Made by a program: the position numbers and the translations under genes. From NCBI RefSeq assembly GCF_011046245.1, contig NZ_CP049241.1, positions 186,001-250,000 on the forward strand: 64,000 nucleotides of DNA, read 5' to 3'. Every line of letters starts with the position of its first letter. Position 1 is the stretch's first letter. Below the pieces are notes generated by a model. The model worked only from the letters and a program-made list of their open reading frames with translations, was not told the DNA's origin and searched no databases. Of this stretch, positions 8,618-17,646 are shown piece after piece. The DNA is from Allorhizobium pseudoryzae. GTDB lineage: Bacteria; Pseudomonadota; Alphaproteobacteria; Rhizobiales; Rhizobiaceae.

Positions 8618-11520
8618 CGATGGCCCGCTCCTTTATCGCGCTCGCCTGCAGCCGGCTGTCCGTGTTGCTGGCGCTTGTCATCCTGTCTCTGTCCACAGGT
8701 CAGGCGATGGCTTTCGAGCCGGTAAAAATCTCGCGCGACGACACCGCGCTGGATCTCACGGCGACCACCGACATCTATACCAATCAGGGCGAGGCCTTTC
8801 AGGTCTCGACCGCTGCCGGTGCCGATGGCATCCGCCGGCGCATCGAAGTGCGCGCCAGCACGCCCGGCCACCAGGGTGACTGGGCGGTCTTTGCGCTCGC
8901 CAACGTCTCCGAGGAGCAGCTCGAGCGCGTCATCGTCGCACCGCATTTCCGGCTGGTGGATTCCAAGCTGATCTGGCCGGATCTCGGCTCGCAGCGGATC
9001 AATGCCATCACGCCGTCGGAAGGTTTTGCGCTCGATCGCGTGTCGAGCCCGGATGCGGACGTCTTCCGCATCACGATCAATCCTGGCGCCGTCGTCACCT
9101 TCGTCGCCGAACTGACGACACCGGAGCTGCCGCAGCTCTATCTCTGGCAGCCGGATGCCTACAAGGATACCGTCAACTCCTTCACGCTCTATCGCGGCAT
9201 CGTGCTCGGCATTGCCGGCCTGCTGGCGGTGTTCCTCACCATCCTGTTCGTCGTCAAGGGCACCTCGATGCTGCCGGCGGCGGCCGCGCTTGCCTGGGCA
9301 GTGCTTGCCTATATCTGCGTCGATTTCGGTTTTCTGGAAAAGCTGATCAGCATCACCTCCGGTGACGAGCGGGTGTGGCGTGCCTGTGCGGAAGTGGCGC
9401 TGGCCTCCTCGCTCAACATCTTCCTGTTTGCCTATCTCAACCTCAACCGTTGGCATGTGCATCTCGGTTACGCCACCTTCGCCTGGGTGATCGGGCTCGG
9501 CCTCCTCTTCGGGGTGGGCATCTACGACCCGTCGATTGCGTCCGGCATCGCCCGCATCTCGCTGGCGCTGACGGCGACCGCCGGCATCGTGTTGATCATC
9601 TATCTCGGCTTCAACCGCTACGACCGGGCGATCCTGCTGGTGCCGTCCTGGACGCTGATCCTCGTCTGGCTGTTCGGCGGCTGGCTGACGGTGACGGGCC
9701 AGCTCGACAACGACATTGTGCAGCCGGCACTCGGCGGCGGGCTGGTGCTGATCGTCCTCCTCATCGGCTTTACCGTGATGCAGCACGCCTTTGCCGGCGG
9801 TGCCTACCAGCAGGGCCTGTTCTCCGACCTGGAGCGTCAGTCGCTGGCGCTGATGGGCAGCGGCGATACGGTCTGGGACTGGGACGTGGCGCGCGACCGG
9901 CTGGTGACGACGCCCGACATCTCGCTGCGGCTGGGTCTTCAGCCGGGTTCCATGCACGGGCCGGTGCGCAACTGGCTGCCGCGCCTGCACCCGGACGACC
10001 GCGACCGCTTCAAGGCGACGCTCGACGTGCTGCTCGAACAGCGCAAGGGCCGGCTGAACCACGAATTCCGCATCCGCGCCGAAGACGGGCATTTCCACTG
10101 GCTGCAGATCCGGGCACGGCCCGTGCTCGGCTCGAACGGCGAGATCATCCGCTGCGTCGGCACCATCATCGACGTGACGGAACCGAAGAATTCCGTCGAG
10201 CGGCTGCTGTCGGATGCGCTGCACGACAATCTGACGGGCCTGCCCAACCGGCAGCTTTTCCTCGACCGCCTACAGGCCGTTCTCTCCATCGCCGCAGTCT
10301 CCGACAGTGTTCGTCCGACGGTGATGGCGATCGACATCGATCGCTACAAGCAGGTCAACGACGTGCTGGGCATTGCCGCCGGCGACAATATCCTGATTGC
10401 GCTGACGCGCCGCCTGCGCCGTCTCCTCAAGCCACAGGACACGCTGGCCCGCATTTCCGGCGACCAGTTCGGCCTCATCCTCGCCTCCGAGCGGGATCCG
10501 GCCAAGGTCGCGGATTTTGCCGAAGCGGTTGCGCAGGCCATTCGCGTGCCGATCAACTTCGCCAATCGCGAGGTGATCTTGACCGCTTCCATCGGGCTTT
10601 GCTCCTGGGTGGACCAGCAGGAGAGCGCAGCTGGATTGCTGAGCGATGCGGAGCTTGCGATGTATCGCGCCAAGCGCGGCGGCGGCAATCGGGTCGAACC
10701 CTTCCGTCCGGCCTTCCGCACCAATGGCGTGCCGGACCGCCTGCAGATCGAGACCGAACTGCGCCGCGCCATCGAGCGCAAGGAACTCTCGCTCGCCTAT
10801 CAGCCGATCATCCGCCTGACCGACGGCGAGATTGCCGGCTTCGAGGCGCTGATGCGCTGGGAACACCCCAAACGCGGCACGATCCCGCCGAGCGAGTTCA
10901 TCCCGATCGCCGAGGCCTGCGACCTGATCGAGCCGCTCGGCATGTTCGCGCTGGAATGCGCGACGGCCGATCTCATCAGCTGGGAAAAGCAGACGGGCGA
11001 AATCCCGATCTTCGTCTCGGTCAACCTGTCCAGCGCGCAGCTTTTGAACGCCGATCTCTTCAACGAGATCCGCTCGCTGCTTTCCCGCACCCAGTGCGAT
11101 CCCGCCCGGCTGAAGCTGGAACTGACGGAATCCATGATGGTGGAAAATCCGGAGCAGGCGCGGCTCATCCTCTCGAAGCTGCGCGATCTCGGCATCAGCC
11201 TGGCGCTTGACGATTTCGGCACCGGCTATTCCTCGCTCGGCCACCTGACGCAGCTGCCGTTCGACACGATCAAGCTCGACAAGAGCCTGGTAACGGATAC
11301 CTCCGATCGAGGGCTGGTTCTCTTGCGCTCGGTGATCGCCATGTCGCGGGCGATGGACATGGCGATCGTCGCGGAAGGCATCGAGACCGACGAGGATGCG
11401 GCGGCGCTCGTCAAGATGGGCTGCCAGTTCGGCCAGAGCTATCTCTTCGGCACGCCGATGCCGACGGACGCGGTGCAGCGGCTGCTGAAGGAGCGGTTTC
11501 CGCTGACCAAGCGGGCCTGA
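8614..11520 (+). CDS. Membrane c-di-GMP phosphodiesterase: 7TM-type sensor, PAS, degenerate GGDEF, intact EAL
   Basis: 968 residues. A signal peptide (ending ...STGQAMA) and a ~170-residue periplasmic beta domain precede about seven membrane spans (residues ~195-395), resembling 7TM receptors with an extracellular DISM domain. A PAS domain follows (~405-520, with HPDDR), then a GGDEF domain (~530-690) and an EAL domain (~705-965). The diguanylate-cyclase site reads SGDQF instead of GGDEF, so cyclase activity is probably lost. The EAL domain keeps EALMRWEHP, VNLSSAQL, ELTES, LDDFGTGYSS, KLDKSLV and AEGIET, so phosphodiesterase activity is expected. Overall it should lower c-di-GMP in response to a periplasmic or membrane signal. 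Confidence 0.9.
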   Translation: MTMARSFIALACSRLSVLLALVILSLSTGQAMAFEPVKISRDDTALDLTATTDIYTNQGEAFQVSTAAGADGIRRRIEVRASTPGHQGDWAVFALANVSEEQLERVIVAPHFRLVDSKLIWPDLGSQRINAITPSEGFALDRVSSPDADVFRITINPGAVVTFVAELTTPELPQLYLWQPDAYKDTVNSFTLYRGIVLGIAGLLAVFLTILFVVKGTSMLPAAAALAWAVLAYICVDFGFLEKLISITSGDERVWRACAEVALASSLNIFLFAYLNLNRWHVHLGYATFAWVIGLGLLFGVGIYDPSIASGIARISLALTATAGIVLIIYLGFNRYDRAILLVPSWTLILVWLFGGWLTVTGQLDNDIVQPALGGGLVLIVLLIGFTVMQHAFAGGAYQQGLFSDLERQSLALMGSGDTVWDWDVARDRLVTTPDISLRLGLQPGSMHGPVRNWLPRLHPDDRDRFKATLDVLLEQRKGRLNHEFRIRAEDGHFHWLQIRARPVLGSNGEIIRCVGTIIDVTEPKNSVERLLSDALHDNLTGLPNRQLFLDRLQAVLSIAAVSDSVRPTVMAIDIDRYKQVNDVLGIAAGDNILIALTRRLRRLLKPQDTLARISGDQFGLILASERDPAKVADFAEAVAQAIRVPINFANREVILTASIGLCSWVDQQESAAGLLSDAELAMYRAKRGGGNRVEPFRPAFRTNGVPDRLQIETELRRAIERKELSLAYQPIIRLTDGEIAGFEALMRWEHPKRGTIPPSEFIPIAEACDLIEPLGMFALECATADLISWEKQTGEIPIFVSVNLSSAQLLNADLFNEIRSLLSRTQCDPARLKLELTESMMVENPEQARLILSKLRDLGISLALDDFGTGYSSLGHLTQLPFDTIKLDKSLVTDTSDRGLVLLRSVIAMSRAMDMAIVAEGIETDEDAAALVKMGCQFGQSYLFGTPMPTDAVQRLLKERFPLTKRA

Positions 11521-11544
11521 CGTCGCGCGCGGTTCCGCCGCTCC

Positions 11545-12606
11545 TCACACCTTCCCGTGGACCACGCTGTGGATAAACTCCAGCTTGGTCACGACGGCGG
11601 GCGTCAGGATGAACGGGTAGAGATCCGGAACGCCCAGCGAGCGGTGGATGCTGTTCAGCGCTACGCTGAAGGGCACCCAGGCATCGACCAACTGCTCCGC
11701 ATTGCGCGCCCTGTAGGGGTCAAACCGCACCTCGGATGTCAGGTCATCATGGCCGCGCGGATCGACCACCATGCCAAAGGCGCGCGCCGTCTCCAGCGTG
11801 TCGACGATGTGGATATAGTGGGCGAAACATTCGGCAAAATCCTCCCAGGGGTGGGAGGCGGCATAGGTGCTGATGAAATGCTCCTGCCAGTCGGGCGGCG
11901 GGCCTTCTTCGTAATTGCGCTTCAGCGCCTCGCCGTAATCGGCCCGTTCATCGCCGAACATTGCCCGGAACGGCTCCAGCCGATCCAGGTCACGCACCAG
12001 CTTGTCCCAGATGTAATGGCCGGTCTCGTGACGGAAATGGCCGAGCATGGTGCGATAGGGTTCGCTCATCGACACACGCACCTGCTCGCGCGTCACGTCG
12101 TCGGCTTCCGCCGCACGGATGGCAATCAGGCCGTCCTCGTGGCCGGTCATGGCGGGAACCACGGTGCCGTCCGGCTTCACCTCGTCCACCAGGAAATCGA
12201 AGACCAGGCCGCCGTCGGGATCCTCGTTGCGCGTGGTGCGCGGCAGGTTCCACTTCAGCAGGGAATAAAACAGATGCCGCTGCGCCTGGCTGATGCGGCG
12301 CCACTGCGACAGCCCCTCATCCGTTGCGGCATCCGGCACGAGGCGGTTGTGGCGGCAGGCGACGCAGAAGGTTTCCGTTCCTTCCGCCGGCACCGTCCAG
12401 TTGCAGATGTCGTTCGCCTCGTTGGCGCAGAGGCGCACCACATGCTCGGGCGCCGCCATCAGGTGCCATTCACCCGCCTGCCCCTCCGAAAGCGCATGCA
12501 TGGCAAGCCTTTCCGGCACGAAGGCCAGCCGCTGGCCGCAATTGACGCAGGTGCGGTTGTCGAAATGGATGGTCTGGCCGCAATGATCACATTCGTAGAG
12601 GCGCAT
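11545..12606 (-). CDS. Putative zinc-binding metallopeptidase (DUF2248/Peptidase_Mx type)
   Basis: 353 residues. The N-terminus is a rubredoxin-like zinc ribbon (CDHCG at residues 6-10, CVNCG at ~20). A second C-x2-C pair is in FCVACRHNR. The catalytic motif HETGHY (in HFRHETGHYIWDKLV) is a gluzincin-like HExxH with a following tyrosine. The C-terminal DFAECFAHYIHIVDTLETA supplies the likely third metal ligand. No signal peptide is present, so it is cytosolic. Substrate unknown. Its upstream region holds two direct copies of GTTCGACATA. Confidence 0.85.
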   Translation of the reverse strand: MRLYECDHCGQTIHFDNRTCVNCGQRLAFVPERLAMHALSEGQAGEWHLMAAPEHVVRLCANEANDICNWTVPAEGTETFCVACRHNRLVPDAATDEGLSQWRRISQAQRHLFYSLLKWNLPRTTRNEDPDGGLVFDFLVDEVKPDGTVVPAMTGHEDGLIAIRAAEADDVTREQVRVSMSEPYRTMLGHFRHETGHYIWDKLVRDLDRLEPFRAMFGDERADYGEALKRNYEEGPPPDWQEHFISTYAASHPWEDFAECFAHYIHIVDTLETARAFGMVVDPRGHDDLTSEVRFDPYRARNAEQLVDAWVPFSVALNSIHRSLGVPDLYPFILTPAVVTKLEFIHSVVHGKV

Positions 12607-12625
12607 GGCATGATCCGCAAAGAGA

Positions 12626-12653
12626 GTTCGACATAAAAAGAGGGTTCGACATA
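12626..12653. repeat. Two direct copies of a 10-bp motif before the metallopeptidase gene
   Basis: GTTCGACATA occurs at 12626-12635 and 12644-12653, an 18-bp period, 20-47 bp upstream of the leftward metallopeptidase start. Spacing and position suggest a binding site or a small duplication in the promoter. No regulator is identified. Confidence 0.4.
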
Positions 12654-12655
12654 CA

Positions 12656-12687
12656 GAAAACCTGCCCCGCCGAAACGGCGGAACAGG
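12656..12687 (-). terminator. Terminator after the CsbD gene
   Basis: 12-bp stem (12661-12672 with 12676-12687, two G-T pairs), loop of three bases, and a U-run on the minus strand (plus-strand AAAA at 12657-12660). It ends the leftward CsbD transcript. Confidence 0.75.
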
Positions 12688-12717
12688 CTCTCGAGGGAAT
12701 GGTACCGGTGACTGGTC

Positions 12718-12909
12718 TCAGGCGCGATCGACGACGTTCTTCACGCCTTCCTTCGCTTCGCCCTTGGCATGCTGCATCTTGCCCTTGGCTTCCTGGCTAT
12801 GACCATCGGCTTCCATGGAACGGTTGTCGGTGGCATCACCCACAGCCTGCTTCGCCTTGCCAGCCATTTCGTTGGCCTTGCCGGTCACCTTGTCGCTCAT
12901 GCTACCCAT
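12718..12909 (-). CDS. CsbD family stress protein
   Basis: 63 residues of the CsbD type: SDKVTGKANEMAGKAKQAVGD, then a repeat-like KGKMQHAKGEAKEGVKNV. These small, highly charged, intrinsically disordered cytosolic proteins are induced by general stress in many bacteria. Their molecular role is not known. ATG at 12909 is preceded by GGGAGA seven bases upstream. The upstream ATG-less extension was discarded. The gene has its own terminator at 12656-12687. Confidence 0.88.
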   Translation of the reverse strand: MGSMSDKVTGKANEMAGKAKQAVGDATDNRSMEADGHSQEAKGKMQHAKGEAKEGVKNVVDRA

Positions 12910-12991
12910 GGTGTTTCTCCCTTGGCTTGGCGCTGCTTCGTGCAGCGTCTTCGGGAGGTTAACGCGGCACACCGTATCCGGTTCCTTGCGA

Positions 12992-13612
12992 TCAGGCGTG
13001 ACCTGCCTCGGTGGAGAGCATTTCCGGTCGCACGCCGAGAAGTGCCAGCGCGCGCTCGTATTTCAAATCGAGCGCGCGGTCGAAGATGAGTTCCTCGGAG
13101 GCGGGGCAGTTCAACCAGCCATTGGCGCCGATTTCGCTTTCCAGCTGGCCGGGGCCCCAGCCGGCATAGCCGAGCAGCATGGTGGCCCGGCGCGGTCCAC
13201 GGCCATCGCAGATCGCCCGCACGATATCGAGCGTTGCGGTCATAGAGATGTCGTCGCTGACCGGGATGCTGCTTTCGCTGACATAATCATCCGAATGCAG
13301 CACGAAACCGCGTCCGGTTTCCACCGGTCCGCCGCTCAAGATCGGGAAGTCGCGCGTGGCGCCGGGCAGCATGATGGCTTCCGGCTGGTCCACCAGCTTC
13401 AGATGCAGCAGGATCTCGGTAAACGAGATGGACTGCGGGCGGTTGATGACGAAGCCCATCGCGCCGGCCGGCGAATGGGCGCAGATATAGACCACCGACC
13501 GGGCGAAATTGCCGTCCTGCATGCCGGGCATGGCAATCAGGAACTGGCCGTCCAGAAAACCGCGTTCGCGCGTGTTCAGATCGCGCTTATCCGTGAGTGT
13601 CGAAAATGACAT
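12992..13612 (-). CDS. YqgE/AlgH family protein (DUF179)
   Basis: 206 residues with the family landmarks [41 protein letters not shown] near the N-terminus, then [16 protein letters not shown] and the [13 protein letters not shown] signature. The fold is known from structures, but the biochemical function is unresolved. It was first linked to alginate regulation in Pseudomonas. An AGGAGG ribosome-binding site precedes the ATG at 13612. It is divergent from the DsbD-like gene at 13775. Confidence 0.92.
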   Translation of the reverse strand: MSFSTLTDKRDLNTRERGFLDGQFLIAMPGMQDGNFARSVVYICAHSPAGAMGFVINRPQSISFTEILLHLKLVDQPEAIMLPGATRDFPILSGGPVETGRGFVLHSDDYVSESSIPVSDDISMTATLDIVRAICDGRGPRRATMLLGYAGWGPGQLESEIGANGWLNCPASEELIFDRALDLKYERALALLGVRPEMLSTEAGHA

Positions 13613-13774
13613 CGTGCCTCCTGTTCCGGTAGGCCCGGCCCTCGGGCGGGCGGCTTTCCTGGAAAGCCTTCTTCAACGAAGATGGGGCAGTGTCTCTCAT
13701 CAATCAACCGAAAATGATCTCGGCCCTGCGCTTGTGACTGGCCGCTGTTGAAAGGATGACTTAAAAAACCGCCC

Positions 13775-14626
13775 ATGTTCAATTCTACTCCATTCTCTTT
13801 GGCCTGCCGACGCAGGGCTGCCGGTCTTGCCGCTCTGGCCGCCTCGCTCAGCCTGCTTGCCGGAACCGCTGACGCTGCGATGAGCCGTTGGGCGGAGAAC
13901 GAGGGCGGGCGCATGCGAATCATCGCGCTTGCGCCGGAGGCGGACGGAACCGTGCAGGGCGCCCTGCAGATCGAGCCGAAGGACGGCTGGATCACCTATT
14001 GGAAGGAACCGGGCGAAGCGGGCATTCCGCCGCAGATCACGCTCTCGCCCGGGCATGGCATCACGCTGAAGGACATTTCCTTCCCGGTGCCGAAACCCTT
14101 CGAGACCGGCAATATCCGCGATCTCGGTTACGACCATCCGGTGACCCTGCCGTTTACGCTGACGCTTGCCGACCCGTCGCAGCCGCTGAAGCTCAACGCC
14201 TCGGCCTTCATCGGGCTCTGCCGCAATATCTGCATTCCCTTTCAGGCCGAATTCGAGCTGGAACTGTCCACGGCCAGGGGCCTGCCGCTCGAAGAGAACC
14301 TGATCCTCGACAAGGCGGCGCGCAGCCTTCCCGAACGGCCCACCCCGGATTTCGCCATTGCGCGGCACGGCCTGAGCGACGACCTGAAGACTCTGACGCT
14401 TGCGGTAAAACTGCCGCAAGCCTCCGAAGCGCCGAAGATCTACGTGGCGGGTCCGGACGGACATGTGCTGTTCGACCAGGAAAACGCGCGCAGGACCGGC
14501 GGCCTCTATGAGGTGGAGATGCCGGTCGGCAAGCTGCCGAAGGGCTATGATCCCAAGGGAAAGAGCTGGGACATCCTGGTGGTGGCGGGCAGCCGCGCCA
14601 TGGAAACCTCGCTTGCCTTCGATTGA
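13775..14626 (+). CDS. Periplasmic DsbD N-terminal-domain-like protein
   Basis: 283 residues with a signal peptide (RRRAAGLAALAASLSLLAGTADAA) and the beta-sandwich of the DsbD alpha domain (PF11412-like), including WITYWKEPGEAGIPP and the redox pair FIGLCRNICIPF (C-x3-C). In full DsbD this domain passes electrons to periplasmic thiol oxidoreductases. Here the membrane and thioredoxin-like domains are absent, so it must take electrons from another membrane protein or act differently. It is followed 58 bp later by a peroxiredoxin, which suggests a shared thiol-redox role. That link is inference. Confidence 0.82.
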   Translation: MFNSTPFSLACRRRAAGLAALAASLSLLAGTADAAMSRWAENEGGRMRIIALAPEADGTVQGALQIEPKDGWITYWKEPGEAGIPPQITLSPGHGITLKDISFPVPKPFETGNIRDLGYDHPVTLPFTLTLADPSQPLKLNASAFIGLCRNICIPFQAEFELELSTARGLPLEENLILDKAARSLPERPTPDFAIARHGLSDDLKTLTLAVKLPQASEAPKIYVAGPDGHVLFDQENARRTGGLYEVEMPVGKLPKGYDPKGKSWDILVVAGSRAMETSLAFD

Positions 14627-14684
14627 CGCCGCTCTATAGTCGCGACGGAATTTTCGAACCACTTGTTCCATTAGGGAGATGAAC

Positions 14685-15170
14685 ATGACGATTGCCGTTG
14701 GCGATAGCCTGCCTGCTGCCACCTTCAAGGAAAAGACTGCAGACGGCCCGGTGGAAGTAACGACCGACGCCCTGTTCAAGGGCAAGAAGGTGGTGCTGTT
14801 TGCGGTGCCGGGCGCCTTTACCCCTACCTGCACGATGAACCACCTGCCGGGTTACCTGGAGAACCGGGATGCGCTTCTGGAGCGCGGCGTGGATGATATC
14901 GCCGTGGTTGCCGTCAACGACATGTTCGTGATGGGCGCCTGGGCGGAAAAGAGCGGCGGCATGGGCAAGATCCACTTCCTCTCCGATTGGGATGCCTCCT
15001 TCACCAAAGCGCTCGGCCTCGAGATCGACATTTCCGCCGCCGGACTTGGCGTGCGCTCCAAGCGCTATTCCATGCTGGTGGAAGACGGCGTGGTGAAGTC
15101 TCTGAACCTCGAGGAAAATCCGGGCCAGGCCACCGTTTCGGGTGCGGCCGCCATGCTGGAACAGCTCTGA
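14685..15170 (+). CDS. Peroxiredoxin, Prx5 type
   Basis: 161 residues. The peroxidatic motif VPGAFTPTC places the catalytic Cys49, and the rest (HLPGYLENRDAL, VVAVNDMFVMGAW, LSDWDASFTKALG) matches the Prx5/AhpE-like atypical class that reduces H2O2 and organic hydroperoxides with glutathione or thioredoxin. ATG at 14685 is preferred over ATG at 14679 because the AGGGAG ribosome-binding site is then six bases away rather than adjacent. A strong terminator follows at 15199-15225. Confidence 0.92.
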   Translation: MTIAVGDSLPAATFKEKTADGPVEVTTDALFKGKKVVLFAVPGAFTPTCTMNHLPGYLENRDALLERGVDDIAVVAVNDMFVMGAWAEKSGGMGKIHFLSDWDASFTKALGLEIDISAAGLGVRSKRYSMLVEDGVVKSLNLEENPGQATVSGAAAMLEQL

Positions 15171-15198
15171 TCTGTTTCGTCGCACAACCGACGTCGAA

Positions 15199-15225
15199 AA
15201 GCGGTCCAGAGGGGCCGCTTTTTTT
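15199..15225 (+). terminator. Rho-independent terminator after the peroxiredoxin gene
   Basis: 9-bp stem AAGCGGTCC / GGGCCGCTT (one G-T pair), loop AGAG, then a run of seven T. The same stem, with a different loop, recurs at the chemoreceptor terminator (17441). The remaining sequence up to 15479 holds no gene that I can support and presumably contains the chemoreceptor promoter. Confidence 0.9.
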
Positions 15226-15479
15226 GTTTTCGAGCACCGAACATTCCAAGCAGAGCCTTTTTCTGCTTCGGGCCATTGAGCCCAAGATGTTTCATCTCGG
15301 GCTTACTTATCAATTAACTAATTATCGAAATTTTAGCCCTACATCTTGGGAGTCTAATGGAAAGCGTGCATCAGGCGCGCTTGACCATGGCGGTGATGGC
15401 CACTTTAGCCTCACGTGAACTGCATCCCAGGCAATGAATGCTTTCGGTTGCGCACCGCATTCAACATGAGGATGTTCCC

Positions 15480-17411
15480 ATGAAGCATGTTCCCATTGTC
15501 GGGAAGTTCCTGATCATCATGATCACCTTCGGTCTGATGACGCTTGCGCTATCGATGTACGAAAGCCGGCAACTCTATACCGTGGACGAAGCCTATAGCG
15601 GCCTGCTTGACGAAGAGAGCACGGCAGCACTTTACCTGGCGCGGTCCAACCGCAGCCTGCAGGCCGTTCGTGCGACCATCGCCGAACTGATGATGGCCGA
15701 TACCCCGGATCTCAAAGCCCGGGCAGAAGAAGGCCTGAAGGATGCACAGGCGGGTTTTGCAAAGTTCATGGACCAGGTGACCAAGGCCATGAACAAGCGT
15801 GCCGATCTGGTCCAATTGAAGACCGACGGTCTGAAGATATTCACCGACACTTGCGGAGCCGCCGTTGCCGCCGGTCGCAGCGCAACCTCGCCTGACGGTC
15901 TCCAGGCCGCGCAGAAGATCTATCGCGACACATGTCAGCCCGCCTTTTCCGCCATGTCGCCCCGCTTCACGGCGGTGACCACGGAAATGGTGGAGGCTGC
16001 CGCCAAGACGAGCAACGAACTGACGGAACATGTCGATGGCACCGCCAAGCAGACGATCCTCAGCGTTCTCATTGCCCTCGCTATCGTTCTGACCGCCGGC
16101 TTCCTGGCCATCCGCAGCTGGCTCGTGACACCGCTGCGCACCATGAGCGACACGATGAAGACGCTGGCGAACGGCGACCTCTCCGCTGTCGTCAATGGCA
16201 CGGACCGTCGCGACGAAGTCGGCATCATGGCCAAGGCCGTGCAGATCTTCAAGGACAACGGCCTGCGCACGCGCGAGCTGGAACAGGAGGCGGAAGCCAA
16301 TCGCGGCAAGAGCGAGGCCGAGCAGGCGCGCGCCGCAGAAGCCGAACGGCGCCGGGCGGCCGAGATGGCAAAGGCCACCTCCGGTCTTGCCGAAGGCCTG
16401 AAACACCTCTCCTCCGGCGACCTGACCTTCCGCCTCAACGAGCCCTTCGCCAGCGACTTCGAAGCGCTGCGGGCGGACTTCAACGCGGCGGTCAAACAGC
16501 TGGCCGACAGTCTGCGCTCGGTCGCAACGGCCACCGGATCGATCGACAGCGGCGCGCGTGAAATCAGCCAGAGCGCCGAAGACCTGTCGAAGCGCACCGA
16601 ACAACAGGCGGCATCGCTTGAGGAAACCGCAGCCGCTCTCGATCAGATCACAACCAATGTGACGAACGCCTCCAAGCGGACGGAGGAAGCACGTCATGTG
16701 GCGATCGAGGCCAACAAGTCGGCCCGCCGCTCCGGCGAAGTCGTCTCCAATGCCGTCTCGGCGATGCAGCGCATCGAGCAGTCCTCCAACCAGATCTCCT
16801 CGATCATCGGCGTGATCGATGAAATCGCCTTCCAGACGAACCTGCTGGCGCTGAATGCCGGCGTGGAAGCGGCGCGTGCCGGGGAAGCCGGCAAGGGCTT
16901 TGCCGTCGTCGCGCAGGAAGTGCGCGAGCTGGCCCAGCGGTCTGCCCAGGCCGCCAAGGAGATCAAGGACCTCATCCGCAACTCCGTCGATGAAGTCTCG
17001 ACCGGCGTGACGCTGGTGCAGGAGACCGGCGCCGTGCTGAAGGTGATCGAAGAGCAGGTCGTTGCCATCAATACGCAGCTCGATGCGATTGCCACGTCCG
17101 CCCGCGAACAGTCCGTGGGGCTGGCCGAGGTCAATACCGCCGTCAACCAGATGGACCAGACCACCCAGCAGAATGCGGCCATGGTGGAGGAATCCACCGC
17201 CGCCAGTTCTTCGCTCGCCGGCGAAGTCCGCAAGCTGCGCGAGATCATCGGCGAGTTCCGCATCGGCGGTTCGGAGGCGGGCTTCTCCGGCAGGCCCGAG
17301 GTGGCGAGAGCCAGCCATGCGCCTGCCGCCTCGCCGGCACGCCGCATGATGGCGAAGGTCGCCGGTGCCATGGGTGGCGGTGCGGCCGCGGAAAGCTGGG
17401 AAGAATTCTAA
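15480..17411 (+). CDS. Methyl-accepting chemotaxis protein with CheR-tether tail
   Basis: 643 residues. TM1 (FLIIMITFGLMTLALSM, ~9-26) and TM2 (ILSVLIALAIVLTAGFLAI, ~195-215) flank a ~165-residue periplasmic helical sensor. A HAMP domain follows (RSWLVTPLRTMSDTMKTLANGD), then a second HAMP-like helical module (~310-360) and the methyl-accepting signalling domain with the conserved hairpin tip EIAFQTNLLALNAGVEAARAGE. The protein ends SWEEF, close to the NWE(T/S)F pentapeptide that tethers the methyltransferase CheR in high-abundance receptors. ATG at 15480 has a GAGG site eight bases upstream. The ligand is unknown. Confidence 0.93.
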   Translation: MKHVPIVGKFLIIMITFGLMTLALSMYESRQLYTVDEAYSGLLDEESTAALYLARSNRSLQAVRATIAELMMADTPDLKARAEEGLKDAQAGFAKFMDQVTKAMNKRADLVQLKTDGLKIFTDTCGAAVAAGRSATSPDGLQAAQKIYRDTCQPAFSAMSPRFTAVTTEMVEAAAKTSNELTEHVDGTAKQTILSVLIALAIVLTAGFLAIRSWLVTPLRTMSDTMKTLANGDLSAVVNGTDRRDEVGIMAKAVQIFKDNGLRTRELEQEAEANRGKSEAEQARAAEAERRRAAEMAKATSGLAEGLKHLSSGDLTFRLNEPFASDFEALRADFNAAVKQLADSLRSVATATGSIDSGAREISQSAEDLSKRTEQQAASLEETAAALDQITTNVTNASKRTEEARHVAIEANKSARRSGEVVSNAVSAMQRIEQSSNQISSIIGVIDEIAFQTNLLALNAGVEAARAGEAGKGFAVVAQEVRELAQRSAQAAKEIKDLIRNSVDEVSTGVTLVQETGAVLKVIEEQVVAINTQLDAIATSAREQSVGLAEVNTAVNQMDQTTQQNAAMVEESTAASSSLAGEVRKLREIIGEFRIGGSEAGFSGRPEVARASHAPAASPARRMMAKVAGAMGGGAAAESWEEF

Positions 17412-17440
17412 GAGCGCCCCCTCTTCACCGTCCTTGCGAA

Positions 17441-17466
17441 AGCGGTCCTTCGGGGCCGCTTTTTCG
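17441..17466 (+). terminator. Rho-independent terminator after the chemoreceptor gene
   Basis: 9-bp stem AAGCGGTCC / GGGCCGCTT closed by a stable TTCG tetraloop, followed by TTTTT. The stem arms are identical to those of the terminator at 15199. Confidence 0.9.
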
Positions 17467-17603
17467 TTGGGGCGTCTGATCACCCCTGTCATCTCTTTGA
17501 CGTGGAGCCTGCGAGTGCTTGCCGCATGGCGTCGAGTGGCTGCAGGCCTTACTGCACATCGCGCACAGCGCCCATCCAGCCTTGCCTTCTTGTCGCCGTA
17601 TTC

Positions 17604-17622
17604 GTTATAACATAACCGTTAT
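17604..17622. promoter_or_regulatory. Zur-like operator upstream of aztABC
   Basis: Three alternating half-sites, GTTAT-AAC-ATAAC-C-GTTAT, occupy 17604-17622, about 25 bp before the small ORF at 17647. The GTTATaacATAAC core resembles the AT-rich palindrome bound by alphaproteobacterial Zur, the zinc-uptake repressor. It lies upstream of a zinc importer, so zinc-repressed expression is likely. This is motif- and context-based inference. Confidence 0.65.
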
Positions 17623-17646
17623 AGAGTTACACAACGAAAGCCCGCC

